NCBI GenBank assembly: GCA_026413225.1 | Contig: CM048557.1 | Location: forward strand, 57,526,987 to 57,590,986 | Length of the DNA stretch: 64,000 bases | From: Otis tarda | Taxonomy: Eukaryota > Chordata > Aves > Otidiformes > Otididae | Direction: 5' to 3' | Part shown: piece after piece, positions 12,576-25,365 of the stretch | Position numbering within the stretch: position 1 is the stretch's first letter | Layout: the number at the start of each line of letters is the position of its first letter | Made by a program: the position numbers and the translations under genes | The notes under the pieces: generated by a model | What the model was told of the DNA's origin: nothing | The model's input: only the letters and a program-made list of their open reading frames with translations | The model's database searches: none

Positions 12576-13654
12576 CCCAGCCCCACTGCCCTCTGCTCGT
12601 CCCCAGGGCAGCTTCTCACACCCTCCTGCGTGGTCACCCAAGGCTTTCATCTGCTCAGCATCAAGAAGTCGGTTCAAAGACATCAATATGAAAATGTTGG
12701 GAGCACCGAGCCCCAACAGGATGAATCCACCAGACCTTTCTCAGGCAACGTGCCCGCGTAGCAATGGGAAAGTTAATGCTTTTTGTTCCTATGAGGAGGA
12801 ATCTTAGCTAATATTGATGCTTATTAAATAAAAAACCCTAAAAACTCTTTGCAAGGCTAGGGGAAAAAAAAAAGTCCTGCTGTCTTGGGAAACGTCTTTC
12901 CCACTGGCTTCTCCTTAAGGATTTGGTTTAGGCTTGTGGGAACTTAACACATTAGAAACTTGCCCATAATTTGCATGCCCCAAACAGCAGGGAGATATCA
13001 TGAGATCTGGTATTACTGAGATTTCTTTCCTTTGGCAAAACATATTCCAGAAGATTTACTTGAAGAAAAGTTCACACATAATTACAGCTAAACCGTATGT
13101 GCCTAGTGTGTGAAGAAAGGGCACAAGATGACACATTACCCTGTGGTTTTATTATACTGGCTTTGCTTCCTTACCTCATTTGCAAAATTAGGGTTGGTCA
13201 TAATCCTTCCCTCAGTCTTTCCTGAAAATTAGGAAGGGGCTGAACCAGATTTTCCAACTAAAAAAAATCTTCCCACAGTCTCAGAGATGTGAAAATGGAT
13301 TTGCCAAGTATTTCATCTGAAGGAGGTTTCTGAAGTACCAGTTTGGCATCTGAATGCCACTTTGCAAGTGGTCTGGGAGATGCTCCCGTGATTATTCCTC
13401 AGGATCACACACATCTGGAGTGATCCCCTCACACTTCGCCCGTTCCTCTGCAAGGGAATAAGAGGGAATACAGGCTAGAGAGTAGACAAAGTTTAAAATC
13501 TTTAAAATACGTGCTTTAACATCAACATCATTTGAGAATGCTTCTCATTTTCCTGAAAATGCTTAGTGGTGATAAATAGGTGCAAGATGGAGCAAGAATG
13601 CAGAAGCCTGCAAACCCCTCAGGGCCGGGGACCACAACAGACCCCTCTCCAGCA

Positions 13655-13745
13655 CCTCCCGCCAGCCCCTAAGTGACTTGCCCAAGGTCACACAAGAAGT
13701 CTGCAGCCAGTCCCAGTCCCATGAGGCCCAACCCAGGGCCTTAAC
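13655..13745 (+). mobile_element. MIR-like ancient SINE fragment
   Basis: The segment AGTGACTTGCCCAAGGTCAC, followed by ACAAGAAGTCTGCAGCC and a CCAACCCAGGGCC stretch, matches the conserved MIR core and its downstream part in order. MIR predates the bird/mammal split and survives only as short relics in birds. It is non-coding. Confidence 0.75.
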
Positions 13746-14229
13746 ACCGTCTCCTCTCTTTCACGTGGTGATCAATCTGAAGCTTAAGAGCTGCTGACTT
13801 TTCACAAGGCAAAGCCACATCCTCGAGCACTTTTTTGGTAAGCGAGGCAGCAGCTGGGAACTGAGAGCAGCGGCGAAGTCTCATGTGGCGACTGGAGCTC
13901 ATGGCCCATATTCCCCCCACCTAGAAAAACCAGCCCCTCAGCCCCAGCCCTTGCCCTGGCCAACACCAAGCTCTCCATCACATCCTTTGCAGGCTGCAAA
14001 CTTGGAGCCAGCTGTTGCCATAACAGACCACGTCGCCAAGGAAATATAACACGTTTATCAATAAAAAGTCTTGGGTGTGCACAGACAAACCAGTTAAATC
14101 TACTGGGGCTGGAGCCACTCCTCCTCTTCTCTAGCTCTCCTAACCCACCTGTGACCTTCTCTGCGGTTTTAGACATCACCACACACACAAGCAGAGACAC
14201 AGAAAGACCCACTGGCCTCCGGATCTTCC

Positions 14230-14415
14230 TCGTTCCTTCAGTCCAGCATTGCAACAGGCTGCTCAGAGAGGCTGTGCGGTCTCCAGCCTTCGAGGTTTTC
14301 CAGCTCCAACAGAACAATGCCCTGAGGAAGCTCCTCTGATCTCATGGCCAACCCTGCTCTGAGCAGGAGGTTGGAGCAGAGATTTCCTGAGGTCCCTTCC
14401 AGCCTGAATTACCCT
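14230..14415 (+). mobile_element. CR1 LINE 3' tail, diverged
   Basis: A recognisable but mutated CR1 tail. It contains GCAACAGGCTGCTCAGAGAG, TCTCCAGCCTTCGAGGTTTT, CCAACCCTGCTCTGAGCAGG, GAGGTTGGAGCAGAG and GAGGTCCCTTCCAGCCTGAA. The terminal octamer repeat is eroded. The copy is 5' truncated and non-coding. Confidence 0.88.
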
Positions 14416-14419
14416 CCGG

Positions 14420-17400
14420 CCGTTCTTGGCCATTGCTTTGACTCCTGTTGCTTCTTCACTGCCACAAAATGCTCATCCCCAGCAGGCAGCAGCACCGGTG
14501 GGATCTGAGCATTTCCGTGCCCATTTGACCACTCCCATAAGGAGCATCCCCTTCCCTTGCAGCACACACACGTGGATGTCTCTCCCCACGCTTACAGCTC
14601 TTGACTCTGCAAGAAATGATAAAACCTGTTACAGAAAGGTAAGAGCCAGATTTTGTAAACCCTTGTCAAAAGAAATAAGCCCAAGTCATTCATAGACATG
14701 GAGCTGGGTGCAACTGGCCCAGAACAAAGGCCAGAACCTCAATCTTAACACTGGAGTTATCCAAATCAGGCTTCTTGAAATCCACCATCCTACAATTCCC
14801 AAAACAGCAAGCAAGAAGCATTCCCGAATCCACAGCAAACAGGAATTTCCAATATTGACTTGAAAAGTTAAATTAAAATGTTAGAAGAAAAATTTTTAAA
14901 AGAGCTAAACACGAGATAATTGGGTCAGTAAAAACTTTGAGGGTAGAGTTGCAACTTCATGAAAAAAAAATGAAAATAACCTATCTGTAAAGCTCCTTCC
15001 CTGCTCTAGGATACTCTCCAACACATTCTTATTCTCCAGTATTTGCCTAGAGCAGTGGGCAAGAAAGATTCCTACCAGCGATGCGTACCATACATTGATT
15101 TCCCCCACCTACCGCTCTCTTTTAAGGTTTGGATGTTTTGAGAGACCTTACAGGAGACCTAGGGTTTTCCCCCATATTTTTGTTAAACAAAATTTTAAAA
15201 CCAAGCTACCCGAGTGCTCACATTCTTCCAAACAAGTTCACACGCACCTTCAAAATCAGGAAGAGGAAATAACCTAACTCGTGAAACAGGCTGAGATTTA
15301 CTTTATTTTAATTATTAAAAATGACAGTGTTAATTTCAGAGCCTTTAATAATTCAGCTTCATTACCCAGGAGACAAAACCGTCAGACCGAACCCTGTAAA
15401 ATATATATAAACAAAACAAAACGTATCAGTAGCAGGCAGAATGACTGTATCTATCACCCTGTCCCCAGATAAACACCAAGCTGCCAAGCGCTGGCACGGC
15501 TGCAGGTAATAAAAGTGACACTGAACATTTTGGGAGGGAACAACGCTCCCGCGTGCAGTTGGAAGCGGGTGACAGCATCCTTTCTTCTTTTCAACTAGGG
15601 GTTTTAAGTCATAGCCCATCAGCCCCTCCAAATCCTTTTGTTCGGCAAACAAGGCGCCCTGCACAGATGGCACTGACTTGGGGGACAAACTGCTCTGGAT
15701 AATTGTTCCTCCTGAGCCGTGAGCAGCGGGAGTGTGCGTGGAGCTGGGGACCGTGCAGCCGCACGTCACTCTGCGACGGGCATCTGCACCTTCCCCCGCC
15801 TCGCAGGTCTACGTACAGAGTGTGCAGGGGCGAGGAAGGGCTGGGAAAAAAAGAAGAGTGCCCTAAAAAAAAAAAAAGGCTTATGTACCAAAAAGAGTTG
15901 AATTAGTCGTGACAGCAACACACTCAGCATCTTTGCTCTGCCTTACACGGGAAACCTCTCAGGCACAAAGGAGCGCATCCCGCTATTTATACAAATCGGC
16001 ACCTCCCTCCCACGCCAGTCGGCGCCCAGCGCTCACCCGCCTTTCCCAGTGTGCTTCTCTTCTTGCCAGTGAAAAACGACCCCTCCATTTAATCTAATTA
16101 ATTTATGTCTTCTCCCAGGCACATTTGGGGGGGAGGGGAAAGGGCTGAGAGTGCCCAGGGACAGGACCCCAAAGAAATCTGCATCAGCTTCTTGTCACCA
16201 GAGCATTCCCCTAGAAAAAACAAATGCCAAGTTAAATTCCATAAGCCACCGCAACCACCACAGACACAGATTCCTGCAAACAGAAATACCATCCAAAAAA
16301 GGTCACATCAGAAGCAAGGGTGACCCGGTGCTCAGAGCCAGACAGAGCCCTGCCCTTCTGCTTTGCTGCTCCTGCTCCTGCATCTGGAGGAGACGGACAG
16401 TTGATGCTGCATCTCCATTTAGAAAGAAACTGGGAAATCTATCCCTTTTATTGACAGTGCTGTTGTGGAATTTGGTAAATGGATAACATGCTCAGTATCT
16501 ACTAGCATGACTATAAACACAAAAAAGGAAAGGAAAAGCCTGCGGCAAGACTAATATTAATACCCAGCCATGTCACTCTCAATTAAGTTCATATCTAATG
16601 AGCACATTTTCTCCTTGCGCTGTCCACTGATGCTGTAAGCAATGTCCAATGAAAAGCATAAAACGCTGCTTCTGGAAGGCAATGATCTGTACTGGTGAAT
16701 TTTGAACCAACCAATTATAAACATTATTTTTAATGGAAGGAGCAGGGTTCCTACTGACTATAGCCTTCAATGCCAGAAAACGTCTGTGTCCTCAAAATGT
16801 CCAAACATGCTTCTCACAGACTGCAAGTGCTACTGGTATTACTTGATTTGTTAGTACTATTGCCTCTGTAAATATATATTTGTAATGTAAATAAATCTCC
16901 CGTGCACCCTGACAACCACTCTCACTCAGTATTGCAGTTGTATTGGGATCGCCCATTTTCCATGGACATCAACTGTTTCTCCAGATTGCACAAGATCTGA
17001 AGCTAAGCAGCTGAATCTATTCGAGCAGCACTCTTTATTATTAGGTAGGATGTAATTTTGCTTTGCTGCCCTAAAATCAGTGCTATAGCATTGGAACATG
17101 GAAAAACTTACATCATTCCCCAAAAGTGCTTATCTGCTCCCAGAAGGTGTGGCAGGGAGAATCAAGAGCAATGCCGGGCAGATCTCAAGCGAGTAGAGCA
17201 GGATAGCACTGCGGCCAAGTGAACAAGTCCTGACGCACAGCTCTCCCCGAAGGAGGTTACGTTACGCCCGGATCCACCACAACAGCCTTCATTCCCACAG
17301 GCATCCGTCTGTCCCTGCACTGTGCTCCATGACAAGGTACAGGCATATCCTCCAAATCATTTTCATGAAAACTAGTTATAGGGAGAAGGTTGACCCATCT

Positions 17401-20400
17401 CCCCAATCCAGTTCGCTTGTAGCCTTCATAAAATTAAGCTTTGGATTGACTATATTAAAGTAATCCATGGTAGTCTGCATGGCTGAAGGCTCCTGGAGGC
17501 AACGTGGAGCTCTGAAGCACAGTGAAGGAGAGCTGCTTTGCTCCCAGGAGGAAGACATCTCTCCTCTCTACGATGCCCAGATATATTCCTCTCCTGCTTT
17601 CCTTTCTTTTCCAGGAAGAGATCACTTAATCCCAAGGATGTTATAGCATGTGGCTGGCTGGTTCTCATCCCCTCACAGGGAGCTCTGGAGCATACAACCA
17701 CATCCAAGAAGCTTTCTACATCTCTTCTGTCTTGAGGAGATTCAGGAATAAACAGGACCAGCTTCCCGCCATCACATGGATGTGGTGCTAGACTACCCTT
17801 CTCAGCCAGGGAGAGTACACTAATAATGGGGGGTTAAACTCAAAATACATATCAAAAAGCATCCTAGCCAGTGACAGACCTACTTAGACTGGGGCAGCAA
17901 CAACCTGAATGTGAGTTTTGAAGCCAGGCACAGGCCTGTCCTCTCCAGATGAGGTTGTGCCTAGAGTGTTGGCCTGGCTTGCTCCACAGCTTTGGTCTGC
18001 CTCCATCCAGCACTTCATCAATAACATCCCGTCTTCTGTCCAAAACCAACAAACAAACAATCATGAGCCAAAGCATTAATCCCAGCAGGGTACTGGATAG
18101 AGTAGACAGATCACGCTGATCTTCCATCCTCCTTTCCTTCAACTGCCAGGATCTTCTTACTGCTTTTTCCCTGTTTTAGGTGCCAGGTGTTTCAAAGCAG
18201 GACAGTGAAGGAACAGAGAAAGAAACGTGCACAAAGGTACAGACCATTTCTCAAAGATTTTAACACACAGGCTGAATTCTCCATGAGGATTCCCCTCAAA
18301 ACATTTAATAAGGAAAATTAAAATTTTTTCTCAGGCTCGACCTGTACTTCCAACAAAACAAAATCTGTCCCTTGGGGTGGGAGAAAAGGGAGAAGAAATA
18401 TTCTGAGTCAGTTCAACCTCAAAGAAATAACACTGTTGTTTTAAAATTACGCATCCTTCTGAAGTCAGCCACCCAGAAGTGATCCTTTCCAAACCTATCT
18501 GCTTTGTTTTTCCTCACTGCTTTAGTGAGGTTTTAAAGGAGAGGAAGGATGGAAAAGAAAAATGAACATTTTCAGGAGGTATCTGAGCCCCACCTGACCC
18601 CTGCACCCACACTCCCATACACACACTGCAATACGATACAATCATTTTATTACAGCTTCAGCTCTGCTAAATCAAATTTATCCACCAGGCCATAAATCTT
18701 GCTGCATATTGGAGCAGAGCCCTGGTTTCAAGCTCCAAGAGATGCTTCACTCATCCGATGAACGTCCCGCCTGGGTTACTGTTTAACTCGCGGTGGGGCA
18801 GGGGGAAACGAGGGGTGCAAACGGCAGAGTTTGCAGCTCGAAACAGTGAGTCAGCAGATGATAGAGATTCAAATGTTTAGCAAATACTGAGGAAGTAAAA
18901 AAAAACATTTCTATTCAACAGCTCCACCGAGTCTGTACAAACACTCCAAGGTCGAATCCACGTGTGAACTGCTGAATGATCAGTCATGTGTTACGAAATT
19001 CTCCTTCCAAAATGCTCAATTTTTAAGACTACCTGGTACAGACAAAAGACCTGGTAGGAAATAAAATCTAATTCACAGGGTAATTATCTTCCATCCTTTC
19101 AAACTGTTGCCAGTACTGAAGAAATGGGAAATCAGGATTATCGCCTCAAAACGCCGCAAGAACAGCCCCAAGTTCTCTTGCGACATCGCTGGGCCTGGCA
19201 GGCTCGCAAGGCCGAGTGCTTGCACAACTCACGGGGCTGGCACATGGCCCACGTGTTCAGGGAGGGGAAAACATGGAAGCGGCATCCGTCAACGAGCACA
19301 GAGAAAAATGCACAAGGGTGTGATCCTGAGCTCTGGGAAAAAGGCTGGAGGGCTCCTTTAGTCATTCCTTTGCCACAGGTAACGCCAGTTGGGACGTGGG
19401 CTTCATGCCCAGCTTTGGGGAGGCGGCTTGGCTGTGAGGTACCTGTTGGCCATGTTTTGGGAGCTTGCTTTGCTGAGGTGCCTTTACCATACACATGTGA
19501 TTGTAGGAGGTGGCTTGACTTTGATGCTGGAGTTCCTGGTCATTGTAGAAGAGGACAAGGTAACTTATGGCAGATTGGTGGTGAGGAAGGAGAGGCTTGT
19601 GAGCAACCAGTTTTGCTGCTGAAGAAAACATGCTGGGTAGCTAGCCCCTCCCATGCAACCGCTTTCTCTGAGGTCTGTTTTGAGCCCAAGCATAAACTGT
19701 TATTTCAAGGCAGAGCAGGCTGCTCAACCTGTGTCACGCTAAGACAATAAGGATGGTCCCTTGGTTTGGTTTCATTGCACAAGGCCCCCCACACAACACA
19801 CTCCAACAGTTTCTTATTAAATCAGCTGAAACATTAGCAATAAAGAAAAAAAATTAAATTCCTAGAGCAATGGCAACCCGCCAAGTTTTTAAAGAGGCAA
19901 AGCTTGAGAGGTTCTCCGGAAACTCAGGTAACTCGCTACATGAGCCAAGGGGAGAAATTAAGTATTCTGCTCCCTTCCCACAGTCTTCTCTTTTTCACGT
20001 AATTCTGCTTGATAGAAAAGATAGAAACAATAAAAATGGAAGTCAGGACTATGAAAGCAAAGACCTGCTCATAGATACTTCAGGAACCCTATAGCCCCGC
20101 CAACAATCTCAGCCTGGACTGCAAACTCCACTGAAGCTCTGACAACCCACTTGAGCATGTGGGAACCTCAGAGGCACTGGCCCACGGACTGAGGAGGTTT
20201 ATTCCTCTCTGAGGCCAGGCCATGAAGCATGTGTGCCGGTTATGATGCCTTGCTCAAAGAGCTTGTTCTTCCCTGTAGAGATTGGCACACTGAGCTCCTG
20301 GTGACCAGCAGACAGCCTGTACCAACTCCACCCTCTCTGCTTAGCATCGCCCTCGCACAGCCAGCTGGTTTGGGGCATAACGCTTCAAAAAAAAGGAAGC

Positions 20401-20425
20401 AGATTGATTTGACAGTCCACTGGGG
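14420..20425. other. Unique intron sequence, nothing recognised
   Basis: No gene, clear repeat or structural motif was recognised. A modest CpG-richer patch is at about 15.73-15.80 kb. The 208-codon frame at 19124-19750 has no family resemblance. Confidence 0.55.
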
Positions 20426-20429
20426 AGCA

Positions 20430-20830
20430 AGACTTCTCCGCAGCCTAGAAAACATGACCTACAAAGAATGACTGAAGGAACTAGGTTGTTTAGTCTAGCG
20501 AAGACTGAGGATAGACACGATAACTATCTCTAAAATACATGACAAGTAGCTGCAAAGAATAGCCTGTTCTCCTTTCCCACAGCACATCGGACAAGGCAAA
20601 ACCAAACCTAAATTGCAACAACAAAGATTTATGTTAGAGGTTAGGAAAAGCCTTCCATTTGGGAACGACAGTGCCACACTGGAAGTCACTGCCTGGTGAG
20701 GTTATGGAATTGCCATCTGTGGAGGTTTTCAAGAACCAGGCTATAGAAACATCTATTTAGAGGTGAGCTGGTCTTGCTTTAGGGCAGAGAGCCGGGCTAG
20801 ATGACCCCTGGAAAACGCTTTCATGTCCTA
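20430..20830 (+). mobile_element. CR1 LINE 3' tail, old and diverged
   Basis: This runs from GACTTCTCCGCAGCCTAGAA through GACTGAAGGAACTAGGTTG, TTTAGTCTAGCGAAGACTGA, a TTATGTTAGAGGTTAGGAAAA segment (21-base core at 20631-20651), ACTGCCTGGTGAGGTTATGG, GGAGGTTTTCAAGAACCAGG and GGGCTAGATGACCCCTGG. The order of blocks matches older CR1 subfamilies. It includes more of the upstream tail than the other copies but no intact coding frame. Confidence 0.85.
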
Positions 20831-23800
20831 TTGCCACTTACTCAATTAGTAACAGTGGTTCACAAGTCAATATCACAATTTTCAAATCAATTTGTTGCTC
20901 TTAGGCCTGTTCCTGACATCCACAATCTCACGCTAAGCCCAGTCCTCCAAGGACTACTGCTCTGTAGGAGGCTTGTCCCAAATTCCTACCAAAAAAAAAC
21001 AGGTGACCACAAGAGCATAGCTGCTTTGCATGTTGGCTTCCATGCAGTGGATGAGGTCCAGAGCAGCTGGTCTTGCTCACAAGGACAAGATTTCCAAATG
21101 ACGGCGGAGCTGGCAGAGAACCACACAAAACTCTGCAGTGCAGCCGTAGCTCTCCTGAACTGGTGTCCCTTTGTCAGCTTGTCACCAATGAAGCCCCAAC
21201 GTTGTACACACAAATGGAGGGAAAATCTCCATGACCATTTTTGTTGCCAGCCACCTAGGTCTGCAAGCTAACTGCTGTAATCACAAGGGGTGTATTCTGT
21301 CTCCTTCTACGTGCGTACATTGCACAGATATCTAAGGCACAAAACATGACAGTTAACCATCAGGGGAAAAAAACCCAGTGTCTAAGCAGACATCAAGAAC
21401 ATATCAACCTTTTGAACCCAACTCTCTTGCGACACGCATCTGCCTTAGATTTACCTCAGAGCAGACAGCTTCCAGTTAAACTGATGCACGAGAGGAGACT
21501 CAGGCCTCTTCCATCTCCCCATGCCAAAGATCAGACACAAACACAGAATGTCCAACCAGGCTCCTGGTCAATGACAACAGAGGTGGGCCTAGCTTCACTT
21601 CCTACCACAGCCCAGGCAAGACCCCAGTCAGCATTTCAGCTGAAACCGTTGGCTTGCCTTTCAGCTCCCTCTCCCTGAGGGCACAATTTCTTCTTTCCAA
21701 GGCATGACAATGGTGAGCTCATATCAGAGAATATACTTTTTGAGAGCTAAGTTGTCTCTTCAGCCCACCAAGCTGAAAAATCTCCTCCTTAAAGCTCCCA
21801 TTCAGAACGTGCATCACAGCCCAAACACATGATCATTGTGATGGCATAGAAACAAGTGTAAATAAGCCAATACACCATCAGAAATCAGGTGCTGTGTAAA
21901 CTAATAAAAGTCTGGCTTTAGGAAAGGGGCATAAGGAAACATATTTAGCATCTTCCTTTAATTCTTCTAAATTGTAAGCAGTTTTACAGCTATATTAATT
22001 CTTTGAAGCGAGTGGTTCTCCCCTAATCATCCTGGTTTATATTTACATGACGAGGTATAATGATGCATCTCAGGAATGTTATAGTATTAGTTAAATTAAC
22101 TAAGACAACTTTAGCTGCAAACTGATGAATTTTCATGTGTCAACATCAGATACGAAAATGCAGTTGTGTGGGTCTCCGGATTTGTATGACCATATGGTTC
22201 GGAATTCTAATTAATGCCTTTGGATTTCATTTCACATAACTTACAGCTACATTCATTCAATATTTTTTCAGAATTTTGGAGAAACATATATTTTACCAAG
22301 CTGTGAGTTTTCAGAATAAGTGGGAGAAAAATCTTTTATTTCCCCTTTTCTCGACAACCTCATCGTACCTCCACGTGGGCTGGCAGTCTTCCCAAATCAG
22401 AGGTCAGCTGGAGCCGCTCCTCTGCCCCCACCAGTCTGGAGAGACCCACTTAGCAAGAGCCATAAAGGTTTATTACTAAAACCAAACTCGTTTTCAAATC
22501 ATTATCTGCTGTGAGCCATCAGACAAACACTCCAGGAGGAAACGCAATCCAGCCTTCTGAAACACAGTGGTTGTGACATGTAGGGATGGCACAGACCCTG
22601 AAGCCAGGCACTGCTATCAGCACTGCACACCATCGCAGTCACATCAGCATTGACAGAAGATTTAGAGCTCCGTGGGGCGTTGCACAGTGCACAGGTTTGC
22701 AAGTTCCAGTTTGGGGACAGTGGTATTTTCTCGTCTCCATCTGACCCCATTTCTTAATGATCCACATTCAAGATCTCCCTCTAGGCAACAAACAACATTT
22801 ACTTGTGCTTCTCATTAGTTAAAGCAAACCTAAATAAAATGAAAGCACAACCTATATTCATTCCAGAGCTCAAAGCAGATCTGGTCAGACATACGTGCCG
22901 TCCACTGTTATTTTAGAAAAAATATTTCAGCACGGAAACTAACGATCCTTGAGATCTACATGGTGTGAACAGAGCAACTACAGCATCACTCTGTGGCTTT
23001 CTGAAACACATGCAATGCTTTCAAAAACCAGGTACATTAACGACAGCCCACAATAGCCTTGAAAGCCACCCTGAAAGTGATCCTGGCAGGCACTGGTTCA
23101 CACCCAGTACGAGAGGGCTTCTTATCTCTAAGCACATCTTGACATGGCTACATTCATGTAGGATTTCTTGTGATATAATGGAGTCAGCCACTTCTTACAG
23201 CACAGCAGGGCAAGGATGGCCTTGAGAGGTTTAAAGTTTTAAGATGCTTCTCTTATTTTCCTTCACAAGAGCTACATATAACTACAGGCACTATTAATTT
23301 AAGAGCTCAGCTCTGCAAGAACTAAACACGCTCAGCTTCCCATCCACAATGCCCTGTGGGAGGAAGGTTTTAAAGCATCAGATAATGTTTGTTCCATTTT
23401 TGAAAGGGTCAAGAGAATCCAAGATTGAGATTGGCAGATCTGCAGTTTCCTGCATCCCTTACTTCAGAGAATTGCTCAGGAAAAATTGATCACAAAAAAA
23501 AACAATGCAAGTGCAGAATTACTGGTTGCCCTCCCAAAAATGGTATTACAGAAACACTGGTAAGGGCCAGGCGATATAACATGTAGTGACGACGTGTCCC
23601 AGTAGGTGCTGGTTATCTCCAGTCTCTAAATGGAAATGCTCTCCTTGGAGCAGGCACAACGTTTTTGCTCCCACAATGATCAGTCCCTGCTTTACATCTG
23701 AGACTCTGAACATTACCTGACTAATACAGCAAATAATCCACCAAACACCAAAGCAATGACCCTCATCGTCGAAGAGCATTTAGGTACCCAACTCAATTTT

Positions 23801-25029
23801 CCTTCAACGGGTATGAGGCGCTTAGAAGTCGCTGAGAATCGGCTACAGACCTGCTCTCCCAAAAATGGGTTATTTCCACATTTACACAAGAGGGGTTAAG
23901 AAAACATCAGGAAGGAGCAGGGCAAAGGGCCATTGCGGCTACAGCAGGGACACAACCAGAGTGCTGCAACTGCTGCGTTTCCACTTCTGCTCAAAAGGAC
24001 TAAAACTGCATCAACACGAGCCACCAGCCTCCCCACTCCTCTCCCTGAGCAAGAGACACTCATCTCCACCTTCCCTGGACCAAACATTAGCACCACCTCC
24101 CCTTGGCCACCTTCTTTGGCAAAAGAAACGGATAAGAGAAGAGTCTTGTCTCACAGGGACCCCCTGCCTGTCCCTGGGGACATGGTCTGGGGCTGCGAAC
24201 ACCACCTGCTCCTTAGGCTCCTTCCTAGCCCCCTCCCCAAACCCAGTTCCAGATCTGGCACCTTGCTTCTAGAGGGAGGCAGGTTGTCTGACTTCAGCAA
24301 AATAAATAAATAGATCTGTTGAATTCAAAAGGTTCAGACTCCCTCTTTCCACCCCAAAGTATAGGAAACAACTTGGATGGTCACAAGCAAGTCCCGTTCT
24401 AAAGCTTCACATCACATTAAATGCCAGTCATAGTCTTACAGGGACAGAACAACAGTGGGAAACAAAACTCCCAGAAGTACTGAACAGAGCATCTCTGAAG
24501 CGAAACAACCACACAGTTTCATCTCACGAACCTCTATAAAAAGATGTTACTAATGCATAAGAATCCCTCTCCATAAATGCTGCGTGACAAGCAGTCAGGT
24601 AGAGATGATGAGCATTTACTTAACAATAAAACCCCAGGAAACCTTGGAAAAAATATCGATTCCAATCCTAATCCTGCTACCAATCTTTTGCTTAAATATT
24701 ATTACCATGTAGTTATTATTTGCATTATAAGCCTAGTCACAGACAACAAGCCTTGTCTGAGCTGCTGTTCAGACACAAAAATAAAGTCAAGTTTTTCATC
24801 CCCAAGTGACTGGCGACATCACAGCTAAAGCAGGGACACACAGGGAACTGCGGGAGCCTTGCAAGGGCCACCTCCCCCTTTCTGCTCAGAGATTAATTGC
24901 ATCAGGTGCGTGTGACCCTGCACTGGTACCCACCATGGCAGAGCATCCCCATCTCAGGCTGTGATGAACCATCCCACCTGCCCCGCAGACACACCAGAGA
25001 TCTGCCTGTGTCCTCCCCAATTTCTGCAT

Positions 25030-25150
25030 AGCACCTAATTGTTATTTCTGCAGTGGAAGTGCCTAAGGACTCCTAAAGGGTTTACAGCCCCATCATCCCA
25101 GGCACTGTAAAAGCGGCGAGCCCAGGGTCAGTTCCCACCCACAGAGACAG
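25030..25150 (+). mobile_element. Possible old archosaur/turtle-type interspersed repeat relic
   Basis: The run TTGTTATTTCTGCAGTGGAA, GTGCCTAAGGACTCC, ATCATCCCAGGCACTGTAAA and CAGGGTCAGTTCCCACCC resembles a repeat common in reptile genomes, with a 'cagtagtgcctaggagcccc ... gtgctaggcgctgtacaaac ... agtccctgcccc' order. I cannot name the family with certainty. A repeat-library search would settle it. Confidence 0.4.
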
Positions 25151-25304
25151 GTGGGATTGCATACGTTAGCCATGGTGGTCTCCAAAGCCTCAGGTCGCCC
25201 CAGCAAACCTTTAACTCAGCCTGAGCACAGTGGCCAGCAACTCACCCCACACAGCTGAAGAAGAGAGGCTGGCTTCTGCTGAAGGAAAAATAAAATCATT
25301 TCTT

Positions 25305-25365
25305 AAAAATAAGGAAAAAAAAAAAGAAAAAATAAAGGAAAAGAAGAAAAAAAAGGCGGGGGTGG
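25305..25365. repeat. A-rich low-complexity tract
   Basis: A runs broken by G and T, ending in a GGCGGGGGTGGGGGCGG G-rich stretch. It could be a degraded poly(A) tail, but no retroposed gene body was recognised to its left. Confidence 0.7.
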
